Shown here piece by piece: positions 7,513 to 16,223 of a stretch of 64,000 nucleotides of DNA. The stretch's first letter is position 1; every line of letters begins with the position of its first letter. Source of the DNA: UBA1723 sp045641625 (lineage in GTDB: Bacteria > Bacteroidota > Bacteroidia > Bacteroidales > Paludibacteraceae); assembly GCA_045641625.1 (NCBI GenBank), contig JAZUHH010000017.1, forward strand, positions 62,001 through 126,000, given 5' to 3'. The notes under the pieces are model-generated. The model was not told where the DNA came from, did no database searches, and was given only the letters and a program-made list of their open reading frames with translations. A program made the position numbers and the translations under genes.

Positions 7513-8370
7513 TTATAGAATCATTTTTTCGATAGGAACAACAAGAATACCCTCTGCGCCAAGCTGCTTCAACTGGCTAATGATATCCCAGAAAGTCTTC
7601 TCCTCGATAACCGAGTGAAGAGATGACCAACCCTCCTGCTTTAGCGGAGTAACTGTAGGCGACTTCATACCTGGAAGAAGCTGGCAAACAGCATCAATCT
7701 TGTCATTAGGGATATTTAGAAGGATGTACTTCTTGCCCTCAGCATTCTTGTATGAATCGAAACGGAAAAGAATCTCGTTCAAAGTCTCAGTCTTCTCCTT
7801 GTCGTTCTTCAAGTTCTTGTTACCGATTAGCAGTGCCTCTGAGTACATAGCAACCTCAACCTCCTTAAGGTTGTTGCTGACCAAAGTAGATCCGGAGCTG
7901 ACGATATCAAAGATACAGTCTGCCATACCGATACCAGGAGCAATTTCCACGCTACCCATGATAGTATGGATCTCAGCCTTAACATTATGCTTGTCCAAGA
8001 ACATTTTTAGAATACCAGGGTAAGATGTGGCGATCTTCTTTCCGTTCAACCACTCTACGCCGGGATAATCAATTGCCTTAGGGATAGCGATAGAAAGACG
8101 GCACTTGCTGAAGTCAAGACGCTTGATGATCTCTGCGTCCTCCTGCTTCTCAACAAACTCGTTCTCTCCCACGATACCTACATCAGCAATTCCAGAAGCC
8201 ACAGCCTGAGGAATATCATCGTCTCTCAAGTAAAGGATCTCTACTGGGAAGTTCTTAGCCTTCACTAGAAGTGTTCTCTTTCCCGACTCTACCTTAATGC
8301 TTGACTCTGAAAGCATTGTCATGGTCTCTTCAAACAAGCGACCTTTTGCCTGAACTGCAATTCTCAACAT
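7513..8370 (-). CDS. hisG: ATP phosphoribosyltransferase, long form
   Basis: First and committed step of histidine synthesis, joining ATP and PRPP. At 285 residues it is the long form (HisG-L), in which a C-terminal ACT-like regulatory domain (about residues 210-285) allows histidine feedback without HisZ. The N-terminal type IV periplasmic-binding-like catalytic domain begins LRIAVQAKGRL and contains GIADVGIVGENE. The PRPP-loop region is near DIVSSGSTLVSNNLKE. It is preceded by a His-rich leader peptide and an attenuator (8412-8543), so expression should respond to charging of tRNA-His. Confidence 0.96.
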   Translation of the reverse strand: MLRIAVQAKGRLFEETMTMLSESSIKVESGKRTLLVKAKNFPVEILYLRDDDIPQAVASGIADVGIVGENEFVEKQEDAEIIKRLDFSKCRLSIAIPKAIDYPGVEWLNGKKIATSYPGILKMFLDKHNVKAEIHTIMGSVEIAPGIGMADCIFDIVSSGSTLVSNNLKEVEVAMYSEALLIGNKNLKNDKEKTETLNEILFRFDSYKNAEGKKYILLNIPNDKIDAVCQLLPGMKSPTVTPLKQEGWSSLHSVIEEKTFWDIISQLKQLGAEGILVVPIEKMIL

Positions 8371-8411
8371 AATGTATCTAGCTTTATTTTTTTATCTAAA
8401 CATATTAACAA

Positions 8412-8440
8412 ATAAGGCTCACCAATCAGGTAAGCCTTAT
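8412..8440 (-). terminator. his attenuator hairpin (3:4 terminator)
   Basis: A twelve-base-pair stem (8412-8423 with 8429-8440, one G-U) has a five-base loop. On the minus strand it is followed by TTTGTTAATATGTTT. It lies between the His-rich leader peptide and hisG. Its upstream arm can alternatively pair with 8475-8486, so it fits the terminator of a leader-peptide attenuator. Confidence 0.85.
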
Positions 8441-8474
8441 CTATTTTTCAAATATCTAATGAATTAAATACACG

Positions 8475-8486
8475 AATAAGCTCACC
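8475..8486 (-). promoter_or_regulatory. his antiterminator segment (region 2)
   Basis: On the RNA this reads GGUGAGCUUAUU. It can pair with the upstream arm of the terminator (8429-8440) over 11 base pairs with one bulged G, giving the antiterminator. It can also pair with the leader-peptide region (8519-8525, AAUAAGC, plus a nearby UCACC), giving the pause/protector hairpin. It starts 9-10 bases after the leader stop codon, where a ribosome finishing the peptide would cover it. Confidence 0.78.
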
Positions 8487-8495
8487 GACAAATTA

Positions 8496-8543
8496 CTATT
8501 TGTGATGATGGTGATGATGCTTATTTAATGTAAAACCCTTCAT
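8496..8543 (-). CDS. hisL: His operon leader peptide with six consecutive His codons
   Basis: A 15-codon frame on the minus strand reads MKGFTLNKHHHHHHK and stops at TAG (8496-8498). The six adjacent His codons (8502-8519) are CAT CAT CAC CAT CAT CAC. It starts about 20 bases after a consensus promoter and lies directly upstream of a set of mutually exclusive hairpins and of hisG-hisD-hisC. This is the textbook arrangement of a his leader. Stalling at His codons exposes region 2 (8475-8486), whereas reading through to the stop masks it and lets the terminator form. The frame is too short to be caught by ordinary gene callers. Confidence 0.9.
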   Translation of the reverse strand: MKGFTLNKHHHHHHK

Positions 8544-8569
8544 TGCTTTCGTATTACAATTTTCTTTTG

Positions 8570-8600
8570 CAAAAGTACAAAAATAATTCAACAGAACAAA
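8570..8600 (-). promoter_or_regulatory. Promoter of the his operon
   Basis: On the minus strand TTTG (8597-8600) and TACTTTTG (8570-8577) are separated by 19 bases. This matches the Bacteroidota -33/-7 promoter in both boxes and in spacing. Transcription would start near 8563-8565, about 20 bases before the leader ATG. Confidence 0.75.
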
Positions 8601-8651
8601 AAATCTAAGCAAAAAAAGGAGTTAAAAATTACTTTATGCAAAAAACAGACA

Positions 8652-8687
8652 AAAAAAGGCCGCTCAAGAAATTGAGCGACCTTTTTT
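8652..8687 (-). terminator. Terminator of the susC-susD-SGBP operon
   Basis: The stem GGxCGCTCAA/TTGAGCGxCC closes on a GAAA tetraloop and is flanked by A-run and T-run on either side. On the minus strand it is followed by a run of T. It lies 20 bases after the stop of the glycan-binding protein gene. Confidence 0.9.
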
Positions 8688-8706
8688 ATCTCAGTCTATG
8701 TTCTAA

Positions 8707-10371
8707 TTACTTAGCACAAGAAGTAATAGGAGCTACATAGAAGTCTCTTGTAGGAACACCCCACTTCAACATCTCGTAAACACCACCATTCTTGTCGTCA
8801 AGACCAATACGAACGTTATCAATAGCGATAGCGAAGTCAGACTTAAGAGCGTAAGTCCACTCGTTGTAGCTGATACCGAACGAGTTGAATGGGTTGTTCT
8901 CCATCTCATCCTCGTACTTTGTAATTGGGCTCTCGTTAGCGTGAGTATTTGGAGCATTGTTTACATAGTATGGCTTGTCATCCACACCAGAACCGAATGC
9001 CTCGTACTTCTTGCTAGCGTCCTCGTTGTTGTAACGACCGTTCTCAGCAGCTGTCTCAACATTCCAATCAGCTACGTTGAATAGGAACTGATCCATAGGG
9101 ATAGCGATTGTCATCCAGTCACCACCAGTAGTCCAAGGATTAGCGCTCTTGATTGACCATCCACCTGTCAAAGGCTTGTCAAATACAAGCTCAGCTGGCT
9201 GGAATACAGCACAATACTTACGGTAACCGTCAAGTGTGTTGTCATCCATACCCTCACGGAAACCTATTGCCAATGCAAGACCCTGAAGTGGAGCAAAGTC
9301 ATCAGAAACGAATGCCTCGAACTTAACGCAATACTTAGTGATATCACCAAACATAGCGTCATCTCCGTAAAGACCGTCCTTACCGAATCCGAATACTGTA
9401 CCAGGAACATCCTCAACAGCGATACCATTCTTGTTGATACCGTAAGGAAGGTCGAAGTTCAAAGCCTGGTAACCACCAGTTCCTGACCAGAAAATTGAGA
9501 AGTTACCGTTAGTATTCTCAGACTGGAAGTAAAGCTTCTCCAAATCCTGCTTAGTGAAATCTGTTGCCTTTCTGATTGCCTCAGCGTCATTACCTTCAAC
9601 TGTCTCGTCGATATCGTTATCAGGGATATTCAACAAGAACTTGTTCAAGTATTCCTCGTCATCACGAGTAACCATCATACCGCGCTCATCGTGGAAGATG
9701 AATGAAGAGAAAGACTCTCCAGCACCTGTCTTGAACATGATAGGGTGGTTCTTGCCGAATCCTGAAGGAACCTCGATAGTAGCCTCAGACTCACGAGCGT
9801 CAACCTTTGGACTCTTCAAGTCATAAGCCTGAGTTGCTTCGTTCCAGAAGTATGCCTCTAGACCGTCAACTAGTGAGTTACCCTTTACGTTGATAGTCTT
9901 CATAGCGAACTCGTTGTCACACATTGACACACATGGCTCACCAAGGAATACCTTTGGAAGACCCTTAACTCCTGTTGGACATCCCTTAGTACAGAATCTA
10001 GGAGTAGCTGACTGAGTGATACCCTCTGGAACCTTGAAAATGATCTGGTTGTCGTTGATAAGAGTTGGGTAAAGAGTTGCCTCCTTATCACCGTACTTAA
10101 TTGCAGTAACCTCTGCAAGATTCTCTCCAAATACGATAACTGTAGTACCTGAAGCTACCTTGTTCTTCTTGAAAGAATCAACCTGAGCAGTATGAACCTT
10201 ATCTTTGATCTGCTTGTTTACATCCTTCATTGTAGCTGGGTCAAGGAACTCGAAGCTAGTTACCTTCGGTACGTTGCACTCACATCCACAATCTAGAGAA
10301 TCATCACAAGAGGCAAGAGAAAATGCTGCACCTGCAACAAGTCCTAATGGAAGATATTTAATTGTCTTCAT
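8707..10371 (-). CDS. Surface glycan-binding lipoprotein (SGBP, IPT/TIG type)
   Basis: A 554-residue outer-membrane lipoprotein with the lipobox around FSLASC (Cys near residue 23). An N-terminal IPT/TIG-like immunoglobulin module (about residues 35-130) has the motif VIVFGENL. A C-terminal beta-rich domain with Trp motifs (GGWSIKSANPW, GGDWMTIAIP) resembles the xyloglucan-binding domain of SGBP-B proteins. It occupies the third position of a SusC-SusD-SGBP operon, where such proteins hold the polysaccharide at the cell surface. It is 82 bases from susD, with a hairpin in between. The glycan bound cannot be read from the sequence. Confidence 0.8.
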   Translation of the reverse strand: MKTIKYLPLGLVAGAAFSLASCDDSLDCGCECNVPKVTSFEFLDPATMKDVNKQIKDKVHTAQVDSFKKNKVASGTTVIVFGENLAEVTAIKYGDKEATLYPTLINDNQIIFKVPEGITQSATPRFCTKGCPTGVKGLPKVFLGEPCVSMCDNEFAMKTINVKGNSLVDGLEAYFWNEATQAYDLKSPKVDARESEATIEVPSGFGKNHPIMFKTGAGESFSSFIFHDERGMMVTRDDEEYLNKFLLNIPDNDIDETVEGNDAEAIRKATDFTKQDLEKLYFQSENTNGNFSIFWSGTGGYQALNFDLPYGINKNGIAVEDVPGTVFGFGKDGLYGDDAMFGDITKYCVKFEAFVSDDFAPLQGLALAIGFREGMDDNTLDGYRKYCAVFQPAELVFDKPLTGGWSIKSANPWTTGGDWMTIAIPMDQFLFNVADWNVETAAENGRYNNEDASKKYEAFGSGVDDKPYYVNNAPNTHANESPITKYEDEMENNPFNSFGISYNEWTYALKSDFAIAIDNVRIGLDDKNGGVYEMLKWGVPTRDFYVAPITSCAK

Positions 10372-10410
10372 TATTTCTTATGAATTGATTTTGTTAATGA
10401 TTGAGAGTTA

Positions 10411-10437
10411 GGAGAGAGAACCCGAAGGTTCTTCTCC
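10411..10437 (-). promoter_or_regulatory. Intra-operon hairpin between susD and SGBP
   Basis: An eleven-pair stem with one bulged base (10411-10422 with 10427-10437) closes on a CGAA loop. No T-run follows on the minus strand, so it looks like a processing or attenuating hairpin within the transcript rather than a full terminator. It may set a lower level of the SGBP relative to SusC/D. Confidence 0.5.
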
Positions 10438-10453
10438 ATCATCTCATGATTTA

Positions 10454-12403
10454 TTAATACTTATACTTACCAGCCTTGATCTCCTTAGTGAAATCTGTAG
10501 CCTTGGAAGCATCAATGTGTACAATAGCAGGAAGAGGCAAGAACCAGCTGATGTTATCGTACTTGATCTCAGTCTCTGTTGCAGCAACATCATAATCAGA
10601 GCTCAACTTGTGTGCCTGCTCAGAAAGATCACCAGCAAGCTTCTTACGCTGGTAGTGGTTTCTAGCCTGAACTGGCTTGATATCTGAATTATAAGTGTTA
10701 GCATAACAGAACTGACGATCCTGCTCCTTTACATAGCTCTTAGCGTAGTCTGCGTTACGGTAGTATAGTCTCTTGATATCCAACCAGTTCTGGCACTCAA
10801 GAGCAAACTCCCAACGACGCTCAGCCATAAGGTCATAAGCGAACTTATAAACGTCACAAGTAGCAGTAAGCTTCTTCTCTACCTCATCTACAGTTACTGT
10901 AGTAGTAGCAGTAAGTGCATTCTCAGCCAAAGTATCTGGAGTATAGAATGCTACAGAAGTCTTAGGTTCAAGACCTGCACGCTTACGAACTACGTTGATA
11001 CCGCTCAATGCATCACCAGAAATCTCTGCTGTAGCCTCTGGATTCTCCAACATCATCTTAGCCTCTGAGTTCAATAGGTAAACATCAGCGACACGAAGGA
11101 ATGGAATAGAAGCAGGAACAGAGAACTTCTGCTGAGTTGGGTAACGGTGAACGAACTTACGACAGTGGTTCATTACAGCGTTATCTGACTCGTCTCCGTA
11201 AAGATCATCACGTACAGACTTCTTGATTGACTTGTTAGGGTTAAGGAAATAGTAGTACTTCTTACCGTCTGCTGTAGTGTAGTAGTTATCAGCACCGCTT
11301 AGGTAATCCTGATAAACCTTAGCATCAGTATAGTTACCATCTAGATCCTTCTCCTGATAGTAGCAAGTAGCCTTCTTACGGATATCTCCATTCTCGTATG
11401 AGTTGAATAGAGTTGTAGTAAGACCCTTACCACCACCGTAAGCGTCATCGTCACATCCGATGAACTTGCTACGTCCGAACTGTACCTGACGTGAAGAACC
11501 GATACCGTAATCTCCACCATCCATACGAAGTGCGAACAAGATCTCTGGATTTGCTGTACCAGGACGGAACATCAAATCGTATGCCTCATACCCCTGAGTC
11601 ATGTTAGATCCGCAAGCTGCGATAACCTCATCTGAAAGAGAAACTGCCTTCTTTAGCAACTCCTCTGGGTTCTCACACTTGTACTTGTTTACGCCCTTGA
11701 TATCAGCACGACAAGAAGCCATTGTAACGTACAACTTAGAAAGCATACCCTTAGCAGCCCACTTTGTTACACGCTCGCCCTTGTTACCCCAAGCCTCTGC
11801 AGGAAGCAACTTCTCTGCCTGCTTCCAGTCGCTCTCGATCTGAGCGTAAAGAGACGCACGGTTAGCCAAAGGAATATCAAAAGCCTTATCGTTATTGATG
11901 ATCTCTGTGTTGTTAAGAACGATTGGAGTTGCGCCCCAGTACTCCTCAAGTAGGAAGTAAGCCATACCACGGTACATGTAAGCCTCACCCTTTGCACGGT
12001 TGATAGCAGCCTCGCTGATACCGTTCTCCTTACAAACCTTAACTACATCGTTTATGATGTGGTTACAACGTGCGATAACACCGTAAAGAGAAGTATAACC
12101 GTTCTGAATATGAGCATTTGTGTTAGAGAAAGTAAGGAAGTGGAACTGTCCCTCGTCTCCGTACTCATGGTAAACGTTTCCTGAGTAAACCTCACCTACA
12201 CACCATGAGAACTTATCCTCATACTCGTTCCAAGACTTAGGACCATAGATCTGGAAAGTATAGTTCATCAACGCCTTATCGTTTGACAAATAACTGTTCT
12301 CTGTGTATGAATCCTCGCTTGGTCTGTCTAGGAAGTCATCACATGATGACATCATAGCCATAGCTCCACCAAGGAGCAACATTGATTTATATAGTGGTTT
12401 CAT
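10454..12403 (-). CDS. SusD-family outer-membrane lipoprotein
   Basis: A 649-residue SusD/RagB protein, the lipid-anchored lid that captures glycans over its partner SusC. The signal peptide ends in a lipobox at MMSSC (Cys near residue 20) followed by the family's DDFLDRPSED motif. The TPR-like helical body includes RAKGEAYMYRGMAYFLLEEYWGA-type helices near residues 135-160. The C-terminal half has the conserved LAERRWEFALECQNWLDIKR region. It lies 23 bases after susC. Length is in the upper normal range. Confidence 0.95.
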   Translation of the reverse strand: MKPLYKSMLLLGGAMAMMSSCDDFLDRPSEDSYTENSYLSNDKALMNYTFQIYGPKSWNEYEDKFSWCVGEVYSGNVYHEYGDEGQFHFLTFSNTNAHIQNGYTSLYGVIARCNHIINDVVKVCKENGISEAAINRAKGEAYMYRGMAYFLLEEYWGATPIVLNNTEIINNDKAFDIPLANRASLYAQIESDWKQAEKLLPAEAWGNKGERVTKWAAKGMLSKLYVTMASCRADIKGVNKYKCENPEELLKKAVSLSDEVIAACGSNMTQGYEAYDLMFRPGTANPEILFALRMDGGDYGIGSSRQVQFGRSKFIGCDDDAYGGGKGLTTTLFNSYENGDIRKKATCYYQEKDLDGNYTDAKVYQDYLSGADNYYTTADGKKYYYFLNPNKSIKKSVRDDLYGDESDNAVMNHCRKFVHRYPTQQKFSVPASIPFLRVADVYLLNSEAKMMLENPEATAEISGDALSGINVVRKRAGLEPKTSVAFYTPDTLAENALTATTTVTVDEVEKKLTATCDVYKFAYDLMAERRWEFALECQNWLDIKRLYYRNADYAKSYVKEQDRQFCYANTYNSDIKPVQARNHYQRKKLAGDLSEQAHKLSSDYDVAATETEIKYDNISWFLPLPAIVHIDASKATDFTKEIKAGKYKY

Positions 12404-12426
12404 ATCTGTTTTTTACTTTTGTCTGA

Positions 12427-15400
12427 TTAGAAACTAAATCCAAGACCTAATGAATAAGTACGTGGAGTTGGGTAACGAGCCTCATCTACACCCTGGCGGA
12501 TTGCGCTACCTGGGTTCTCAGGATCGTAACCGCTGTAACCAGTGATTGTGCAAACATTCTGGCAACCAGCTGTTACATGAAGACCGCTGATGTGAAGCTT
12601 CTCATTAACCTTGTTGTCGAAAGTATATGTAACTCCTACGTTCTGAAGTCTCAAGTATGAACCATCCTCTACATAACGATCAGAAACTGTCTTACAGTTA
12701 CCGTTTGCATCATCCTTTGAAGGAGTTGGCAACTCTGTGTTGTTTCTTACTACAAGCTGTCCCTTGCTGTTCTTCTCCACTACAGCGTGGTTAAGAACCT
12801 CCTTAGACTGGTTGAAGTACTTAACATCTCCGTTCATTGCCTCAAGCTTCATACGAACTAGGTTGAATACATCGTTACCGTAAGAGCTGTTGAACTGAAC
12901 ATTCAAAGACCAAGGACCATAAGCGAATGTGTTACTCCAACCTGCAGTGAAGTCAGGGTTTGGATCACCAATCCATGTCATATCCTTGCTGAACATCAAA
13001 TCACCTACGTTAGCAGAACGACCTGTCTCCTTGTTGTACTTGGCAGCCTGCTTCTCGTCCTTGATTACACCCTCAACTGTGTAACCCCAGAACTTACCAG
13101 GAGCCTCGTCAACAACTGACTTGTTGATCTGGATGTCAGAAGTCATCAAACGGTAAGGTCCACGATCATCTGACTTATCATAGATTGCCTCACAAGCAGC
13201 ACCAAGGTCAAGTACCTTAGAACGTACTAGAGAGAATGTCAACTCAGAATCCCAAGAGAATGTCTTATCCTTGATCTCCTTCTTAATAAGAAGTGCAGAA
13301 AGCTGAACATCGAAACCGGCATTCTGGATAGAACCTGCGTTAACATAAGAAGAAGCGATACACAACCAGTTGTTCTGAGCTACGTATAGAGGCAACTCCT
13401 GCTTTAGCAAAAGGTCCTTGTTCTTCTTGTAGTAACCGTCAATAGTAAGGTTAACACCCTTGTTGTCCTTGCGCTTGAAACCTAGGTCAACAGCCAAGTT
13501 GAACTGAGTATTAGTCTCCCATGTCAAGTTAGGGTTAGTGTACTGACCTGGAACGTACATCTGATAGCCGTAAACAGTCTCGTTTGTTGGCCATGAAGTC
13601 AAATACGCTTCGTGAGCTGGCTGACAGCTAGCGTTACCAGTCTGACCCCATCCTGCACGCACCTTGAAGTTGTTGATCTTCTTCTTGAAGCTCTCAGAAT
13701 TCTGAGCGAACTCCATCTGGTCAACACGCCAAGCCAAACCTAGAGAAGGGAAGAATCCCCATCTGTTTCCAGGAGCGAAGTTTGAAGAACCATCGAAACG
13801 GCCAGTAGCTGTGATCAAGAACTGGTTCTTCAAGTTATAGTTCAAACGTGCGAACCAAGAAGCCATTGAACCAGAACCCTTGAAGTATGAAGAAACATTT
13901 GTTGAACTTGCAAGGTGAGCGTTGTGTGGCTCGTTGTTATCGAATCCCTTTGAATCCTCTACTGTACCCTCGTATGAATACTTGTTCAACTCGGCACCGA
14001 CCATTGTTGTCAAGTGGTTAGCCTTGTTGAAGTCGTGCATCCAGTTTACATAAGAAGAGAAACGGATTGAATTGTTGCGGTAGTTACCAGAAAGCAACTC
14101 TGTTGCTGACGGATCACGCTTCAAAGCACCGAATGCGAATGAAGGGCGGAACAACTCATCGTTAGCGTTTGTGATATCAACACCGAACTCGTTTCTCCAG
14201 TTGATGTGACGCATATTGCCGTCAACTGTCTTGTCAAGCAATGTGAAATCAACGAATGTAGTTCCCAAGATATTATTCTCAGTACGCTCGATAGGAGACT
14301 GCTGAAGCTCAGCAATAGGGTTCATCTTTACACCCTCGTCAGTATCAGGACCCATTGGGTTACCGTCTGTTCCGTATGGTGAAAGAAGAGGCAACTGACA
14401 CAAAGTCTGGATAATTACAGACTCATCCATCTCCTTGAATGAGTAACACTGTGCCTGAGAGTTAGTAAGGTCAAGAATGTTAGCGGCAGAAGTCTTGTTC
14501 TGGCGTGTTACACCGACATTCATACCCATCTTCATCCATGACTTGATCTGCGACTCCAAGTTTACACGACCGTTGATACGGTTGTAGTCAGTGTTCTGGA
14601 TAATACCGTTCTGACCTGTGTAACCCATAGAGATGCTGTACTGAGTCTTCTCGTCACCACCACTAGCACTGATCTGGTGAGTGTGTCCGATACCTAGGCG
14701 GAACAACTCGTCCTGCCAGTTAGTACCCTCGCCAAGAGCGTCAACTCTCTTGAACAACTCGTCTGGAGTAGTTACGGCACCAGTCTGCTGTAGATATGGA
14801 TCAGAAATATAGTTAACATACTCAGTTAGGTTAAGCATGTCATATCTCTTAGTGAACTGAGAAACTGTGAAAGTTCCGTCATAAGTGATCTTAGCCTCAC
14901 CAGCCTTACCCTTACGAGTAGTGATCATTACGACACCGTTTGCAGCACGCGAACCGTAGATTGCAGTTGCAGAGGCATCCTTAAGGATCTCCATTGAAAC
15001 GATATCTGCTGGGTTGATAGAAGCAAGTGGGTTAGAAGATGCACTCTTAGACTCATCACCACCACCGATTGGCATTCCATCTACTACATATAGAGGATTA
15101 CCTGAACCTGATAGTGAGCTTAGACCGTGGATACGTACCGAAGTAGCCTGACCTGGCATACCTGATGAAGAAGTTACGCTTACACCGGCTGCACGTCCTG
15201 CCAAAGCCTGGTCGATAGATGTCTTAACACCCTCCTTTAGTTTGCTCTCGTTTAGAGCTACGACACCTCCTGTAAGGTCGCTCTTCTTAACGACACCATA
15301 ACCAATAACGACCAACTCAGTACCAATAGTTGGAACCGAAAGTGTAACGTCAAACTTAGAAGACTTGATACTTGATACTTTGACTGTCTTAGTCTCGTAA

Positions 15401-15618
15401 CCTGCAAAAGAGAACTCCAAAGTCTGACCATCGGAAACCTCAATCTCATAATTACCGTCCATATCAGTCATAGTTCCGGCAGTCGGATCCTCTTTGACTG
15501 TTACGTTGGCAAATGGAATTGCTTCCTTGTCGTCTCTCACCTGTCCCCTGATAGTTTTTGCCTGAACCATCGAAAGGGAAGTTGAAAGCAATGCGACAGA
15601 TAGAAAAATCTTTCTCAT
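12427..15618 (-). CDS. SusC-family TonB-dependent outer-membrane transporter
   Basis: A 1063-residue SusC/RagA transporter importing oligosaccharides with energy from TonB. After a signal peptide (about residues 1-20) comes a carboxypeptidase-regulatory-like domain (about 22-100). The SusC signature VIGYGVVKKSDLTG and the plug domain with DQALAGRAAGV follow, with VRIHGLSSLSG and PLYVVDGMPIGG also in the plug. A 22-strand-type barrel ends in the aromatic C-terminus YSLGLGFSF. It is the first gene of susC-susD-SGBP. No glycoside hydrolase, HTCS or sigma/anti-sigma pair is adjacent, so the substrate is unknown. Confidence 0.96.
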   Translation of the reverse strand: MRKIFLSVALLSTSLSMVQAKTIRGQVRDDKEAIPFANVTVKEDPTAGTMTDMDGNYEIEVSDGQTLEFSFAGYETKTVKVSSIKSSKFDVTLSVPTIGTELVVIGYGVVKKSDLTGGVVALNESKLKEGVKTSIDQALAGRAAGVSVTSSSGMPGQATSVRIHGLSSLSGSGNPLYVVDGMPIGGGDESKSASSNPLASINPADIVSMEILKDASATAIYGSRAANGVVMITTRKGKAGEAKITYDGTFTVSQFTKRYDMLNLTEYVNYISDPYLQQTGAVTTPDELFKRVDALGEGTNWQDELFRLGIGHTHQISASGGDEKTQYSISMGYTGQNGIIQNTDYNRINGRVNLESQIKSWMKMGMNVGVTRQNKTSAANILDLTNSQAQCYSFKEMDESVIIQTLCQLPLLSPYGTDGNPMGPDTDEGVKMNPIAELQQSPIERTENNILGTTFVDFTLLDKTVDGNMRHINWRNEFGVDITNANDELFRPSFAFGALKRDPSATELLSGNYRNNSIRFSSYVNWMHDFNKANHLTTMVGAELNKYSYEGTVEDSKGFDNNEPHNAHLASSTNVSSYFKGSGSMASWFARLNYNLKNQFLITATGRFDGSSNFAPGNRWGFFPSLGLAWRVDQMEFAQNSESFKKKINNFKVRAGWGQTGNASCQPAHEAYLTSWPTNETVYGYQMYVPGQYTNPNLTWETNTQFNLAVDLGFKRKDNKGVNLTIDGYYKKNKDLLLKQELPLYVAQNNWLCIASSYVNAGSIQNAGFDVQLSALLIKKEIKDKTFSWDSELTFSLVRSKVLDLGAACEAIYDKSDDRGPYRLMTSDIQINKSVVDEAPGKFWGYTVEGVIKDEKQAAKYNKETGRSANVGDLMFSKDMTWIGDPNPDFTAGWSNTFAYGPWSLNVQFNSSYGNDVFNLVRMKLEAMNGDVKYFNQSKEVLNHAVVEKNSKGQLVVRNNTELPTPSKDDANGNCKTVSDRYVEDGSYLRLQNVGVTYTFDNKVNEKLHISGLHVTAGCQNVCTITGYSGYDPENPGSAIRQGVDEARYPTPRTYSLGLGFSF

Positions 15619-15676
15619 TTACTTTTCCGTATTTAATTTTTATTGTTAATTTATTTCTAAATTCCTAAATTGCGGA

Positions 15677-15684
15677 CAAATTTA
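15677..15684 (-). promoter_or_regulatory. Putative -7 box for the susC operon
   Basis: TAAATTTG on the minus strand fits TAnnTTTG and lies about 60 bases before the susC ATG. It is embedded in GACAAATTTATAAA (plus strand), a 14-base string that is identical in the exbB promoter. No clear -33 box was found. Confidence 0.5.
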
Positions 15685-15764
15685 TAAAATAACATTATAC
15701 TTTTTAACTTTTTTTAAGATTTTTATTGGCACAAAACCCAAAATGTTATCAACAATCAGATTTT

Positions 15765-15792
15765 TCTGCCAAATAATATGTTGTATGGCAGA
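15765..15792. repeat. Inverted repeat TCTGCCA-N14-TGGCAGA upstream of susC
   Basis: Perfect 7-bp arms (15765-15771 and 15786-15792) have centres 21 bases apart, two helical turns. They lie about 80-115 bases upstream of the susC -7 box. Spacing and position suit an activator-binding site, but no regulator gene is adjacent. Confidence 0.45.
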
Positions 15793-16163
15793 TTTTGAAA
15801 ACCTTGGGGCTTTTTCACGCCTCTTCTCAAGAACAAGGCACAAGACCCAATAAAACATAGTTTACGCACCAAAACCTGCATTGGCGACTCAAAGACTCCA
15901 GACACAGAACAAACAAGTTAAGAAAGGTCTATCATATAGCAGGCAAAGCATCTGTTTTTTGAAAAAGACAACGCCAAGCCGAACGAAAACAAAACCAGAA
16001 TGGCTCCCCTTTTAGACACTATAATTATATAGGGAAAGGGAAAAGGGATTTCCATCAGAAGGAACACATTACCTACAACCAAATTTTTGATTTCCCTTTT
16101 GGAGCAGGCCAAAGGTGCAAAGACATTCTTCCAACCATTCGGAAAGCTCTTGCAATTGAAAGC

Positions 16164-16196
16164 AAAAGGGAGTTGCCAAATCTGCTGACAACTCCC
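16164..16196 (-). terminator. Terminator after the flippase gene
   Basis: A ten-base-pair stem (16168-16177 with 16187-16196, one G-U) has a nine-base loop. On the minus strand it is followed by TTTTGCTTTC. It is 28 bases after the flippase stop. Confidence 0.8.
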
Positions 16197-16223
16197 CTAT
16201 TCCTCATATTTTTAGCAAGTCTT

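Larger units (their letters stand above)
15619..16223. other. Intergenic region upstream of susC
   Basis: About 600 bases hold no convincing gene. It contains the susC -7 box (15677-15684), a 7-bp inverted repeat at 15765-15792 and the flippase terminator (16164-16196). A 64-codon minus frame at 15918-16112 has no promoter box or family features and is not called. Confidence 0.7.

Noticed and set aside
10411..10437. Hairpin between susD and SGBP as a full terminator
   Set aside because: No T-run follows on the transcribed strand and the next gene belongs to the same functional operon.
15918..16112. 64-codon minus-strand frame upstream of susC
   Set aside because: No promoter box, no family features and irregular composition. 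It lies in a regulatory region and looks like a chance frame.
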